64,000 nt of DNA from Macquaria australasica (GCA_005408345.1 SEMN01000316.1:186001-250000); one strand, 5' to 3'; shown: positions 23,528 to 36,600, numbered from the stretch's first letter. Translations and numbers: made by a program. Notes: generated by a model from the letters alone, not told the origin.

Positions 23528-23572
23528 TTCAGAAAAGCAGAAATATCACAGGTAAGCCGCCGCCCTCTTACA

Positions 23573-23588
23573 TTTACTTTCACTTTTC
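23573..23588 (-). promoter_or_regulatory. Putative IRF/ISRE-type element before the CD2-like gene
   Basis: Read on the gene strand the sequence is GAAAAGTGAAAGTAAA. It contains AAGTGAAAG, the core of interferon-response and PRDI-type elements bound by IRF factors. It lies 46-61 bases upstream of the start codon, so it is in the core promoter or 5' UTR. Function is inferred from motif match and position only. Confidence 0.4.
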
Positions 23589-23855
23589 AGTCGTCGCAGG
23601 TGTTTCAGGGATAAACAGGTAAGGCTAACTGTCGTTTTTCCAAGTATAATAAGTCGAAAAGCTCCTGGGTTGTTATTCCCGAACAAGTACAAGGACACGC
23701 AACAAAACAAGTAGTAGCCTAGGTAGGTCAGTAGGTTCGCCAATCTGTTTTGTAGGCGAGAGGCTGGTAAACTTCCCTAACCGAAAGAGTCACACCTGAG
23801 AGTTCCGGTTCCTTCAACATAACAGGTAACAGGTAACAACGACCTTGTAAATACA

Positions 23856-23859
<4 letters not shown>

Positions 23860-23898
<39 letters not shown>
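23860..23898. repeat. TA microsatellite
   Basis: An uninterrupted TA tract of about 38 bases upstream of the CD2-like gene. Confidence 0.9.
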
Positions 23899-23904
<6 letters not shown>

Positions 23905-25870
23905 TAAAATATATATCATCTTTGGGATAAAAACGATTTAAACATTACAGTGTTTTTAATCCAGCTGTATTGAAATTGGCATCGGTGAAAGCCAGAGTCT
24001 GGGTGGATTTCAGATACTTTTCCCTAATGAAAAACATGGACGAGTTTATTTCACAGTGGTGTTTCACAGCCATTTGTTCAGTCATTGAGAGGTAATTGGT
24101 TAAACCTTTTAGAAGTCTGTGATTCTTAAGTAAAGGTTGTTTATATACATATATATAAAATCTTCACATAATCTTTTAAAGCCGTTGAACAAATCATTCT
24201 GACCAACTAATTTTTCCACATAAGCTTTATTTGATTTCACAATTTTAATGACTTATTACTGGAGCTGTCGCGTTGACGCCAGTATGTTTTAGTTTGAAAA
24301 TATACCGGAAGCTCGACTGGTGTGTTTGAGAGTTCACTTGACTGATGGTAGATGAACTGCGCCTGCGTGTGTGTGTGTGAGACAAACAGCAGCAGTGAAG
24401 TCAGCCAGTTTCCAGCAGCAGCTTTCTAAGAATATACAGGAAATCCCGATATCATCCTACAGCAGAGACTGATTGAAGCACTAAAGCTTTGTACTTAGAA
24501 GAGATGAATATAAGCATATTTACCGCTAAATTATGTTGTTATATTGATTTTGTATTTGCTCCCACCGCCGAGGTTGCAGCTGAAAGATTCAGACTAAAAT
24601 TGTCCTACACGCCATAAGAATACAAGCAACACGTTAACTTACTGACGGGGCAGTGGTATTATAAGCTGTCTTTCCTGCGTTTGGCATTCGTAGTACAGGC
24701 CTCTGTAGGTTACCTGTAGTTTGCAGATCACATTCGGATAGCTATGGCTGAAATAAACTTTATTATTATGCATATCAACCACACAAGATATGTTTGTTAA
24801 CAGATTAAACCTTCATTGCACAACATACAGCAACAATCTAGCGTTAAATATTAGTTACACAGAAAATTAGGATTTTCTACAAAACGTGATGTTTGTGGTC
24901 AAAATTAAGAGCCAATCAGCTCTTTGATCAGACGACAGCCAGGCGGTCTTGCAGTCGGTGGAGAGCACCTGCAGCGCCTGGCTCCAAAAACTGCGGCCGC
25001 CTCGATCTCCTGAGGTTATCGTTGCCCACGTGTGCATGACGTCAGAGCAAGTCGGGATCAAGTCGGACACAAATCTAACCGGCATGCATTGTGCGGCGAT
25101 CGCCGGTGATCGATTCTGCGCAGGCCTGGCTCATCTCGAACGAGCCTAATGCCAGATTATTTTCTTATCAAGATCAGGCTATCAAGACAAGGAATACCTG
25201 TAAATAAGTAGGCCTATATACAGTAGACTAGTTATGTCTCTAATCCATAAAACTGAACTATACATTCAGTGATTTGTTTGACTAAAAGGTTTGTAATTTG
25301 TTAAAACACATTCGCAGAGTGCAGACAAGATAATCATCACAGACATTTGTTTTAGATCAAACTTAAGATGCATCTTCATATATTTAAGACTGAATGTTTG
25401 AATAAAACAAAACTTAATGTTCACCACTTGATGGCAGTGTTCACAGGGAAATAGACACAAACAGCATCTGTGTGCGCGTGCGTGTGTGCGTGCGCGCGTG
25501 TGTGTGAGAAAAACACCAGGTGTCATAGGGCTTCGGTTTGGTTCCTCCATGAAAGTCACACCCAGTGTTGATATGCATATTTTTAGTTATTAATATATGT
25601 CCATCATCCAAATATTGCTCCATTCTGTCAACGTTTCACTGCTTAAGTGGTCCAGTTTGTTCATCTGTTATTACTGTACATTAGTTTTTAACAGTATAAA
25701 AGCAAGTTTCAACAATTGCTGCTGTAATATAACATTATACTGCTAAAGGTTAAGCATAGTGATTGACAACTAGTATTTGAAAGTGGCATAAAGTGACATA
25801 AAATGAACATAGTAATACACGCAAGAAAAAAATCTCTCAACAACAATAATGTCCTGTTCACAGAAGCCTG
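23899..25870. other. Intergenic spacer between CD2-like gene and klhl6
   Basis: No supported gene. A GC- and CpG-rich patch stands out at 24930-25150 in otherwise AT-rich sequence; it has a TGACGTCA-like site and CACGTG near 25030. A mixed GT/GC microsatellite is at 25471-25504. The 3' UTR of klhl6 must lie in the right-hand part, but no polyadenylation signal was clear. Confidence 0.45.
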
Positions 25871-25872
25871 TG

Positions 25873-28800
25873 TCATTGGCACTCTGAAGCAGGTGTTATT
25901 CTGTGTATGTGTGTGTAGGACTTCATGAGTGTCACACTGCCGTGGTGCGACACTCCCATAGGTAAAACACACTCCTCTGTCAACACCCCTCGGCCAACGT
26001 CCCAGCACATCACTGTTGAGATAACTTGGTTCTTGTTATCCCGTCCCCCAGTGATGAAGAGTTTGTTGTTACAGGCAGCGATGGCGCAGCTTGCCCTCTC
26101 CCCCAGGCGGGTCACAAGGGACCAGGAGTCTGACAGAGGCGAGTAGCAGTACATGGCATGCATGGCGCCACCTGGGAGCAGACAGAGAATTATTAGAAAC
26201 TGTAATAGGGTAGATAAATATGTAAATACACATATAAATACATTTGCAAAAAACAGATGAACGCCATTCTTCAAAATGAATAAACAAACACCAGTTTGAT
26301 TGATATTCCCCGGAGTACACACAAAAAAATCATGATTTAGGAAAATAAACAAAAACGGGGATATCTGTTTTTGCAAATGAACTCTTAATGCTTGCGATCA
26401 TTTTTTAAGAGTTGGTGTCTACGCTACTTTTTCCACATTGTGGTCATCTTATGTGGCCTGTCTTATTTATCTCTTGATGACAAACACCGACACACACGTT
26501 TACACATACTCCAAATTTAAAGCCACCAATTTACAGTGATGGCGGAAGTATTAAATCCTTTAGCAAAGATAGTGCAATATAAAAAAAATAGTCCTGCATT
26601 GAAAATGTTATAAGTCTTACTAGCAAAATGTACTTAAAATATCAAAAACAAATGGACACATAATACAGATGTATTATGTCCCCTGTGAATTAAGTTGGTT
26701 GAGGTAAAGCTAATTTAAACTGTTATATACTGCATAATATTCTATAAGCTCATATGTTTTGTATGTAAAATCTTAGTCTGTAAAGTAACTAAAGGTAGTA
26801 TTAACTAAACTAGTAAGGAAAGGTAGTAAATAAAGGTAGTGGAGTAAAAAGTATAGTATTTCCCTGAATTGTAGTGGAGTAGAAGTATAAAGAAACATAC
26901 AATGAAAATACTCATGTAAAGTACAAATACCTCAAATCTGTCCTTAAGTACAGTACTTAATCACTTAGTTACCATCCACCACTGCCAACTTACCAACTAT
27001 ATAGATGCAGTTCTTGAATGTGACTGCGTTGGTGCATTTGGTTTCGATGGGAATGGGCGCCCGCAGTTCCCAGCAGTCTGTCCCAGGTTCCCAGCACTGG
27101 ACCTGATCAGTTGCCAGCTTTCCATTCGGCCCGCCACCAATCACGTAGATCCATCTGTCAAAGCTTGCAGCAGCAAAGGAGCTCACACCTACTGCAAGAG
27201 GTGTCACCTGCAAGTACAGCCAAAGGACCATCCTAGTAAGTATATGTAATGAAGTGCAGCCAAACAGGTATAGAGGTAAACATGTGAGGTATATTGTTTA
27301 AAAGCAGTATACTTTATGGAGCGTCATATGTACAGAATTTAAAGTATTTAGTATTTAGTATTAAATAAGTAAACAGATAATTATGAAATAAATAATCACA
27401 TGAACAAATTGTGGAAAATATATAAATGAAACAATAATTTGTGAAATTATTTATGAAATTATTCAAACTCAACTCATTATTATGACATGTTATTTCATCC
27501 TTTATATTTTCATTATATCAGAGTTTTGTAGCACTTCATTTTTATGAATGCCCTTTTTCAAATGCTTTCATTTCATAATGGTATTTTCCCAATAACACTT
27601 GTAATTCATGCCCCTTTTTATTTCATAATTCCACTTTTTTTCATAGTGACACTTTTTTCATGACAGTGGTGTAGTTGCCGCCCCTCTTGTATGTTTACCT
27701 GTGTCCAGCGGTTGTGAAAGGGATCATAGGCCTCTACGCTAGCGAGTCTCTGAACTCCATCAAATCCTCCCAGTGCGTACACCTTCCCCCCATGAACTGC
27801 CATCTTGTGTCTCCAGCGACCAGTTGTCAGGGCCTCGATCTGGATCCACTTGTCCAGGGCGCCATTATATTTCCAAACATCGTGCTGTGTCTCTTTACCT
27901 CCTGCAACAACATGAGCATTACAGAAAACTGTCACCTGCAATACAGACTAGCTTTAGCTTTTTTTTATAATGACTATATCTGTGCTCTACATTGGGCCAC
28001 CCACTTATCATTCTGATTCAAGATGTAAAGTCCAATGACCCAGTCTGAACTTTCACTGTGTACATGTTGCTGAACAGTTAAAGTAACCATGGCTGGGGTG
28101 TCAGTTCCTGAGTTGGGAAACACCTAAAACCACAATAACTGTTGCTGCAGAAGATCTCATGTCTTGCTTTTGTTTTCTTCAGTTGTACGCTGTAGACTCG
28201 CTGATTAAAACAACACATTTAAATAAGAGAAGCCTAGAAACATTTACAACAACCTGTTCACACGATGAAGAAGAAAGAAAAATGAATACTCGATGGGAGG
28301 ACATATAGAAACCATAACTTGGCAGATACATAATCAGTAGACGGTGAACAATTTTACTTTCATCTGCACTGTAGAGGCTCACATACACATATTACAATAA
28401 CCAAGCCTTTCTATAAAAAACATGAATACGTGACTTCTCTCACCAGATATGTAAACTTCATTGCGGAAGGTGATGCAAGCAAACTCCACCCATTTTCTGT
28501 TTTGGGATTCGTCCTCCATGTCTGTGATTGGCAGCCTGGCAACCTCCAGCCTGCTGCGTCTGAGGGGGTCCAAACAGGTGACAGTGGAAATAAAACGTTC
28601 ATCTTTAGTGCAGCCTCCAATGATCAGGAACACCTCTGATAGAAAGTGCCGCACACGGGGTTTGGTTCGTTCAGAGACCACCTATAAATGTGTTATGTAC
28701 AAAGCACATTAACAATAAAACAATGAAATACAGCAGTCAATTTATCACAAAATAAAGTATTTTTTTAACTTGTAAAATAGCTAAAAATACTAAAAACATG

Positions 28801-31429
28801 GAGCATTTTAAAGAATAGTGGATAGATTTTGCCACAGGTGGACAAAGTGATGTTTCCAAATTAGCATGCCATATTTTGTAATGTAAACACAACAACACAT
28901 TTTTGGACTTCCCTGTATACTGACCTCCCTGCCGGAGAGGTGATAGGTGCGGGCCTCTTGCAAAAAAGGAAAAGCCTCACTGCAGCGGCGAATCAGCTCA
29001 TCCGACTCCACTTTTTCTACAAAGTATGCAGGCTCCAACAATGGCAGTCGCACATGTGAAAGCAACCTGGCCAGTGAAGGATAGCGTTCATCCTGCCGGG
29101 CTCTCACCCAGCGCATGAGTGCCTCAAAAACGCACTCCTCACACTTCACATCGAGGTCGTCCCTCTGCAGGACAGTCTCCAGCGACTCTTCTGGCAGCTC
29201 CAGGAAGTCCTGCTGCTGGACTACCTGGGAGAACTGAGATGTGATGTAGTCCTGAGCCCTGGTCTTCAAGGCCAGCAGGGCGTGGCTTTCAGCAAGATTC
29301 AAGATCCCAATACAACTCTCTAGGTGCAGAGACTTGCTCATAAAGCCAGCACATGCATCCACCACACGCAGGAACTACAAGAGACAAGGCCAGCAGAGGC
29401 ATTACTACCATTTTTAAGCTGGAAATTGAGTATGCACTCTGATGTGCACGTACAGGAGTTCTCAGTATTGTCACTGATAAGCAGATAAAGCTACGTGAGA
29501 TTTCTAAGAATGATGAGCTGCACTAGAATTTAAAAGGTATACAAAACTGAAATAGACAAGACAACATGAAAATGTCCTAGAAACCCAAAAAGTGCCAAGG
29601 GCCATAAAAAGTTGAGAATTCTTGCCCTAATCCTTATCAATAACCAACATAATTTTTTTTTGTATGATCCTCATTGTTTTACTGTGTTCTTCTTAATTTT
29701 TTCCTTGTAATCTATTCATTTTAGCATTTTTTTCTGTTTTTCTCTGTTTCTTTTACCAATAATCACTTTGAAACTCTATTTAGAAAAGTGCTATACAAAT
29801 AAAGTCATTATTATTACATGCATATCCTTAAACTGCGTCCTAAATCTTAATCTGATTGTAATTCTAACCTCAATCCTAAACAAAGTCCTAACCCTAAAAC
29901 AGCCTGTTGAAGAAGTGAGTACCAACCAGGACGTTTGAACTTCACTTATCTTCAAAATCTAAAACTCAAATTTCTCATCACAAAAATAGAGGTATAGGAA
30001 CACAAACCCCTGTCAACCCCCCTTGTGGGGCACAGCTGTGTAGTTAATTTAAGCCTGTATGGAAAACTGATCCTGACTGTAAACAACTGGGCAACTTTCA
30101 CTTCCCTCTTAGAGCGACTCGTCTCTTACCCAGTAAGATGTTTGTTCCACTGAATGGGGGAAAACTGTCTAAAGTGAGAAGATCAAAGAAGAACAATTTG
30201 AAGATTTTAAACCTAATCATAGGGTCAAAGCGCTAATAAAAATCATCACTGTGATAGAAGCTGTCTTTCTAAATATAAATAAATCAATGATGTTCTACAT
30301 TTTTTATACTTTTTGCAGATGTTTCTGTACCATAGTTGCTTCTGCCATGCCTTTGATGCGCCATGTGTGCCAACAGACTACTAATAATTCATTGACACTG
30401 AATTACAATGCCATGAATATCAACTAATTGTATAAACAGTAAACAGTTGCTGTTGGCTTAGAACTTCATGACTCCAATTCTGGCAGTCTGTGTTTTTACT
30501 TCCACTGAATAATCACATGATCATTCGTGTGGTCACACTTACATGTAGAAAGAGAACATGTTAAATCAGATAAAACCCTTTCACACCTAGCTGGATCAAG
30601 TCAAAAATGTATCAAGCTAAAAACAATATATTTTCCTTTACTGGTTGATTTACATTTTGAGGATATAAGGATTTAATTCAATCTTTGGTTTGGGATTAGG
30701 TTTTTGAAGTCAGTGACTTTACAAAAAGGACTTGTTAACATGGAATCTAAAATCAGTTCCTTTGATAATTGCAGTCCAAATAAATATTTCTAAATTATGA
30801 ATTATGAAGAACTATTTGCTGCTGATAATGTGCTCAAAATGTACAAGGAAGTCTGTGTATCAGATGACACTGAATTGACTAATCGAGTATCTTCTTTAAA
30901 TTTCATTGTTAGTAATTGTCATTTTACCTGAAATTGACTGGCAGCCTCTAATATTCTCTGGACATTTGAGTGTGTAAGGAGGGCTCTGCTGGTGTAGGTA
31001 TACTCCAGGAGAGACCGCATTGTCCCACTGTCCAACCCCTTTATTTCCACACACTCCTCATGACTCTCCTTCAGACCACTGCAAAACATTGCCCTACACA
31101 GAAAAAAACATCCATTCAGTAAAACCAGCAGTGGTGTCACAATGGAATTAGTCAATACTAGATTTATTTTACCTGAAGTACTGACTGGCAGCAGCGAGTA
31201 TGGCTCTGTGGCAAGGGAAGTCGTGTCCCTGAACACTCAGCACCACATCGGTCAGTTCCCTGTTCACTCGTAGGGTCTCCATTCCTCTCTGCAGCTCCAC
31301 CGGTAGACCTCCATCTTCCCAATGTAACTCACTTGAGCCTGTCAGGTTCTCTCTCTCCTCGTCTGGGCTGAAATCATCTCCAAGAGGCAGCAAGGGACAG
31401 TCTGTAGTGCTCTCCAGTGAGTCGCTCAT
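25873..31429 (-). CDS. klhl6: Kelch-like protein 6 (BTB-BACK-Kelch CUL3 adaptor)
   Basis: Seven exons: 31429-31173, 31093-30928, 29374-28925, 28681-28444, 27901-27699, 27207-26994, 26171-25873. The reading phase is consistent throughout, giving 608 residues (human KLHL6 has 621). Exons 1-2 encode the BTB domain (LTDVVLSVQGHDFPCHRAIL; AMFCSGLKES), exon 3 the BACK domain, and exons 4-7 the Kelch propeller, with Gly-Gly pairs closing each blade. Diagnostic phrases shared with human KLHL6 include SERTKPR, IIGGCTKDERF, GGKETQHDVWKYN, GGGPNGKLATD and GVSHHGSVT. KLHL6 is a substrate adaptor of CUL3 ubiquitin ligases with a role in B-lymphocyte germinal-centre responses. The start is the first ATG of the frame, followed by an acidic N-terminus (MSDSLEST). 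The gene is divergent from cd101, with about 2.2 kb between the start codons. Confidence 0.97.
26534..26984. mobile_element. hAT-type MITE in klhl6 intron 6, next to a splice donor
   Basis: The element begins CAGTGATGGCGGAAGTA and ends CATCCACCACTG, a degenerate inverted pair. It is flanked by CCAATTTA (26526-26533) and CCAACTTA (26985-26992), an 8-bp target duplication with one mismatch. Its interior, with repeated GTAGTGGAGTA and AAAGTACAAATAC phrases, matches a non-coding family common in teleosts. On the klhl6 strand the right-hand duplication supplies bases +2 to +9 of the intron, so the insertion is immediately next to the exon 6 donor. Confidence 0.75.
29640..29820. repeat. Possible retroposon 3' tail in klhl6 intron 2
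   Basis: The stretch ends AAAAGTGCTATACAAATAAAG followed by ATT repeats. This is the usual 3' terminus of several fish LINE and SINE families. The upstream body is not recognisable. Confidence 0.4.
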
Positions 31430-33608
31430 CTTTCACACTGGTAGCTCTTAATAAACTCGCTCTTCTCAGAAGAACAGTATGCAGCTACTTTAGGTGCACC
31501 TGCACCAAGTAAAAAGACCCCTGTGGTTTACGCTTGCAACAGTTCGCTTTAAGATGTGGATTTGCTTTTTCCTGTTTTCATCATACTTCCTATTCCTGTT
31601 CTGAGAGGAACATACGTAAGTAGCAATGCTTGTTACTAGACACTTCCTCTTCTCATGCTGAGTAAATTTCCCTTAAGCTACTAAATTGTGGTCTTTTCTT
31701 CTTTTCTCAGAATCACAGATCCCAGGTCTCCTCCACCAGACCATACCAAATAGAGAATACTGCAAATAACACTCAGCATCTTATCATCATTTTAAGCGTT
31801 TGACCTTCCCTCATTACCACAACTGAGGTGCCCCTGAGCAAAGCCTTTTTGGCTTGTGACCCTTTAACAGTGTCTACTCGTGAGCCCTTTGCACAGATTG
31901 CATATATCTATGGGTTTGTCAGCAATAGAATCCGATTCTCTGATTATCTTATTTTATCGTTATTTTAAACCTGAAAGCAAAGATTAGAGAAAAGTTGGGA
32001 AAAAAAGTTTTGTAGCAGATTTTTTTTCTTAATTGCTATCTACAACAATATATAATTAATTACATATTCACTATTTGTATTATTACTATGAAAGTAGTAG
32101 TAACACATTTACCATTATATTGCATTATATTACTTATATCACTGTATAATAATATTATAGTACTACTGTACTGTTTTTGTGTTTTTCTTTTTTTATATAT
32201 AATATTACATGCTATATCAAGGTAATATTTTCCATTTGCATTATTATTATTATATATTATAAAATTATATAGGATTTTATTATTTTGTGTCGTGTGTGTT
32301 TATACTGCACATTTATTATATGTAACACTATCTACTTTAATGTATTACCATGTATATTGCATTTTTTTTTCATAAACTACTTATATCTATATAGCTATAC
32401 TTATATTATAATTAGGTCACATGTCGTGGCTGCCAGAGCTGCACTATTGAATTTCTGGATTTCTTCTGCACAAATAATTGCACAATTTTCGTATGACGTC
32501 TATTGTAATGTATATTTTGTATATAGATTTTTAATACCATATATCTAATTCCCTGTTTTATTTATTTCGTTCAAATTGCTCTTTATCTGTTTTTCTTACC
32601 TCTTAGCCTGTGTCTCTGCTGTTGTTTGTTAATTTCCCCCCTGGGACCAACAGACACGGCTGCAGCAGACATGTAGTATTTCATCTTCTCCACTAAGCGG
32701 CACTATTGCTTCACTGGTCTACAACCCCATCCAAACATAGATAAAGCACTTCAAACTTATTTCCTGTTTCAAACTTTACCGAAATAGGTCGAACTTGTAC
32801 CAAAGCTGTTTCCTAGCAACGCAATTCAACCGCAGGGCACTCGCTACCGTGTGATCGGATTATGGAGGTATATTGTTAATCATGTCGATCAATAATCGAA
32901 TTCTGGAAGACCGGAAGTAACATATTTTTTTCGGAAATTAAAGAAAAGAAAAAAAATGTTTGGTGTAGTTTGTTCTACGGGCAAATCAAAACAAACAAAC
33001 AAACAAAACATTTAAAGACATGTAGGGGTGTCGATCCGACAGAGTGCACCACCTGCCAGCAGCAGAGGCAGGAGCAGAGAGCATCACAGTATTGCAGGTA
33101 TGGCTGAAGTAAAATGAGCGCCTTGTTTCTCAGTTTGTTAATGGTGTAGGTGTTTTTGCCCAATTGAATTTGTATCACATTTGATGATGGTGTCAAACCA
33201 CATGTGATGTAGCCGACATGAGCCCTTTCCGACAACGGATGCCTATGTAACCCAATTCACCTCGACTGTAGATCTAGGACGGAACAAAGCTATTTTGCGA
33301 GTTTGTGTCTGTATTTATTTATTTATTTTCCAAAACGTCACCATAACCCACCTGCACATGTATCCTGCATTGCTGAAACATAAGTGACAATTATAGCTAA
33401 TAGATTTACAAGTAGGCTACAGTATGCTGCAAGTGTAGGCTATGTGTAATATGCAGGAAATATTTCTGACTTCCTCATGGTGTACCTACAGGAAGCATTA
33501 ACCACTTCTGTGTCTCAAGCACAGACAGGCTTTCACACAGGGAGACTGACTAAAGGCTTGGTCACTGCTATGGTGTGAACACTGTGTTACTTCTGAAGTA
33601 GGTTCAGG
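31430..33608. other. Divergent spacer between klhl6 and cd101
   Basis: Head-to-head promoter region of about 2.2 kb. It includes a PU.1-like site near klhl6 and an AT-rich stretch (about 32040-32660) ending in TTTCCCCCCTGGGACC, which resembles an eroded LINE 3' end. No open reading frame of interest was seen. Confidence 0.5.
31641..31656 (-). promoter_or_regulatory. Putative PU.1/ETS site upstream of klhl6
   Basis: On the klhl6 strand the sequence reads ATGAGAAGAGGAAGTG, close to the PU.1 (SPI1) consensus of an A/G-rich arm followed by GAGGAAGTG. It lies about 212-227 bases upstream of the start codon. More ETS-type GGAA cores occur at 31580-31620. PU.1 control would suit a lymphoid gene, but this is motif evidence only. 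Confidence 0.4.
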
Positions 33609-33678
33609 ATGATATGTTCCCTGCAGTCCTTTTGGAGGGCCAATTTGCTCCTCTGTCTGGGACTATTTCTGCACTGTG
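33609..33678 (+). CDS. cd101: Exon 1 of cd101-like gene: signal peptide
   Basis: The ATG at 33609 opens 23 codons with a hydrophobic core and ends in G before GTGAGT, phase 1. A second ATG at 33614 is in another frame that stops quickly, so 33609 is the supported start. Confidence 0.8.
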
Positions 33679-36600
33679 GTGAGTAGTAGGCTACATTGAA
33701 TTCCCGCTGTTGAATTGGATTCTGGTGAGTGATCATGCTGAGTGAAAATATGGTAGAATACTATCTATTAAATACAGTGTGCCCTTGTTAAAAAGAGAGC
33801 AGAAAAGAAAAAGTCATTTTAAAGTAAGGGGGTAGTAAGTGGAGCCAAGTAACTTGGTGTTGTTGAGTGCATTTTAACTGGAACATAGTTATTTGTGCAT
33901 CTGTCATTATGTCCATACTCACTGTGTTTTAGGTACCTTATTTTATAATTTCATAAAATTTAACAAAGACTTCTGTGATTAAACTCAGTGATTCATAACT
34001 GATTATTCACTTGTTTTATTCTCAAAGTAACTTGATAGTTTTTGCTTTACATATCCATTCAGTACTGAAACACAGGTTGGACCCTAGAGTGTAGCACCCT
34101 TATAAAACATGACTGACACTTAAAGTTGCAGTATTCGACTGACATCTGTGTTTTGTCTGTGCTTCACTCAGGAGAAGCCAGAGTGCACACTGAAGCTCAG
34201 GCTGGGCCTCTGTATCGCGTGGTGGGCTCTTCGCTCTCCATCTCCTGCCATGTGAGTGGCTTCGCCAGTGAAAGCACTAGAAAGGAATTTGAATTCCGTA
34301 TTAAGAAGCCTGCAAAACCAACATTCGAGATCAACATCCTCAGCACCAGTGACGAAAACTTTGGCTATGCTGTGTATAGTAGCCGTGTGAGTAGCAAAGA
34401 AATTACTTTGAAACATGTGTCTCCAAACTCAGTCGTCTTTGAGATACAAAGACTGGAGAAAGGTGATGATGGGGAATATGACTGTACTGTAATCAACTCA
34501 GAAGGTGTTTATGATGGAACCTACAGTGCTAAGACAACAGTGAAAGGTAATCAGTCGCCATTCTATATCTGAGTTTTAAGATATACTTTTCAATGTAACT
34601 TCATCGCTGTAATGTAAGATGGCAAAAATGTATTACTTTAATGTGTCTGTTTCTGATGTGGTGCCACAGTGATTGACAACTCCCTAAGTGTCGCATCGCC
34701 TGACCCCAACTCCCTGAGCTATAATGAGGATGATGCTCTTGCTTTAATATGCCAAGCCTCCAGCAACACTGTCCAGCACACCCATCTGTCTCTTGCCTGG
34801 TATCTCCACAAAGACGGCGAGGACAACGCGCAGCCTATCATTTCTCTGGACAGAGATTTCACACTGAGCCCAGGCCAGGGGTTTGAAGAGCGTTACCAAG
34901 GTGGACTCATAAGATTAGATAAAATAGGAGAGGCCACGTATAGGCTTAAGATGGCTCAGCTGAAGCTGTCAGACCAAGGCAGGATCTACTGCCAGGCACA
35001 GGAGTGGATCCAAGACCCTGACCGCTCCTGGTACACTATCGCACAGAAAGGTGCAGAAGAAACTACCCTGAGTGTCAAAGCCAGAGGTTAGAAGCAGCTG
35101 TCATTTAACTGATTTTATCTATTAAATAGAACATCTTGATAAGTTGACACATTCATCTTTGCTGTTCCTCTACACAGTTGTTGTGGTTTCTTGACAAGAT
35201 GTGTGTGTGTCTGTGTCTGTCTCACTGTGCTTATTTTTTGCCTTGAGTAGAGGTGGTGCCAGACACGTCGTCTCTGGTGGTGAGAATCTCTGCACAGCCA
35301 TCAACTCTCCAGGAGGGGCAGGAGCTATCGCTATCCTGCACCATAGACACACAGAAGCTGGAGGAAAGGTTCTTCTCTGTAGCCTGGCTCAGGGGAAGTG
35401 TTGAGCTGGCACGCATTGGTCCTACAGGCATTTTGTCTGTGGGGCCCAAGTACAGCGTGCGAGCGAAAGAAGGAGAGCTCAGGGCAGCCCGGATAGGCAA
35501 CAGAGATTACAGTCTCGTATTGCAACCTGTCAGAACCGAGGACCAAGGAATGTATATCTGTAGGGCATGGCCTCAGGACAGAGGCCAGGATGGTGTCTTT
35601 ACACAGGGAGCAGCTCAGGACTCCAAGCCCCAGCTGGTCAACATCTCAGCCACAGGTCAGTCAACAAGTGAGCCCATACTGACTGATACACACAAACCTT
35701 TACTCAGGGTTTAATTTTCTTACCTGTATGATTTACCCTGGATTTTAAGTTTTATCTTCTTAATTTTATCTCTTGTAAAGGACAATAAAGTTGTAGTGTT
35801 TTCTATTATTATCTTCTCAAACACACTCTGTCTGTTGCCTTGTCTCATCACAGAAAGTGGGCTCTCAGTTGAAATGCAAAACAGTGCTTTGAGTGTTAAC
35901 GAAGGTGACAGGCTGAAGCTCACCTGTAAAGTGCTTGGGATCAAAGGTCAGCTCTCCATCACCTGGCAACACAAATCAGCATCCACATCAACGGCCATGT
36001 TCAACAATGTCATCAGTCTAAGTCAGGAGGGTGTTATGGAGAAAGCAGGGGAGTTCATGAGTCGCAAAGTAAAGGCGACGCGTCCAGCAACTGACACCTT
36101 CACCCTAGAGCTTGATGAGGTCACACCTTCTGATGCAGGTGTCTACCAGTGTACTGTGTCTGAATGGAAAATCAATAGCAAGACCAACAGCCAGTCCCAG
36201 AATACAATTGTGAATGTGAATCCTGTAGGTAAGATACTGTATGTCTCCTTGTGTCTGTGTAGTACTAATTATTCAAGACAAATGGTTTAAATGATTTAAA
36301 TACTCTCTAAAAAATGTTTCACCATATCTGAAACTTCTATTGGAAAACACACATTTGTCAGTTTTTCTCAAAACAGTGGCAAAGCTATGGATGTGGATGT
36401 TGGAAGAAACTTACTGAGTATATTCGTGCTCCACAAAGAATTAACCTTTTCCGTCTCCCCTCTTGTGCCACCTCAGGTTTTAAGTTTGCACTCAAGACAT
36501 TTCAAAACCCAAAAGGCAGATTGCCATGACATGTGCACAACCATGCTTCCAAGAGGAAAATTGGTTTTGATTTTAACCAGCACAAACTTTGCACTTTGAG

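Noticed and set aside
24867..25149. Open frames on both strands in the CpG-rich patch
   Set aside because: High GC lengthens chance frames. Neither translation shows a domain or leader, and no paired splice sites frame them.
27260..27660. AT-rich klhl6 intron with recurring TTCATAAT and CATTTTTATG phrases
   Set aside because: It may be an old repeat, but no ends, inverted termini or target duplication could be defined.
29820..29905. Run of CCTAA-like phrases in klhl6 intron 2
   Set aside because: Irregular spacing and interrupted units. It is better explained as degenerate low-complexity sequence than as interstitial telomere DNA.
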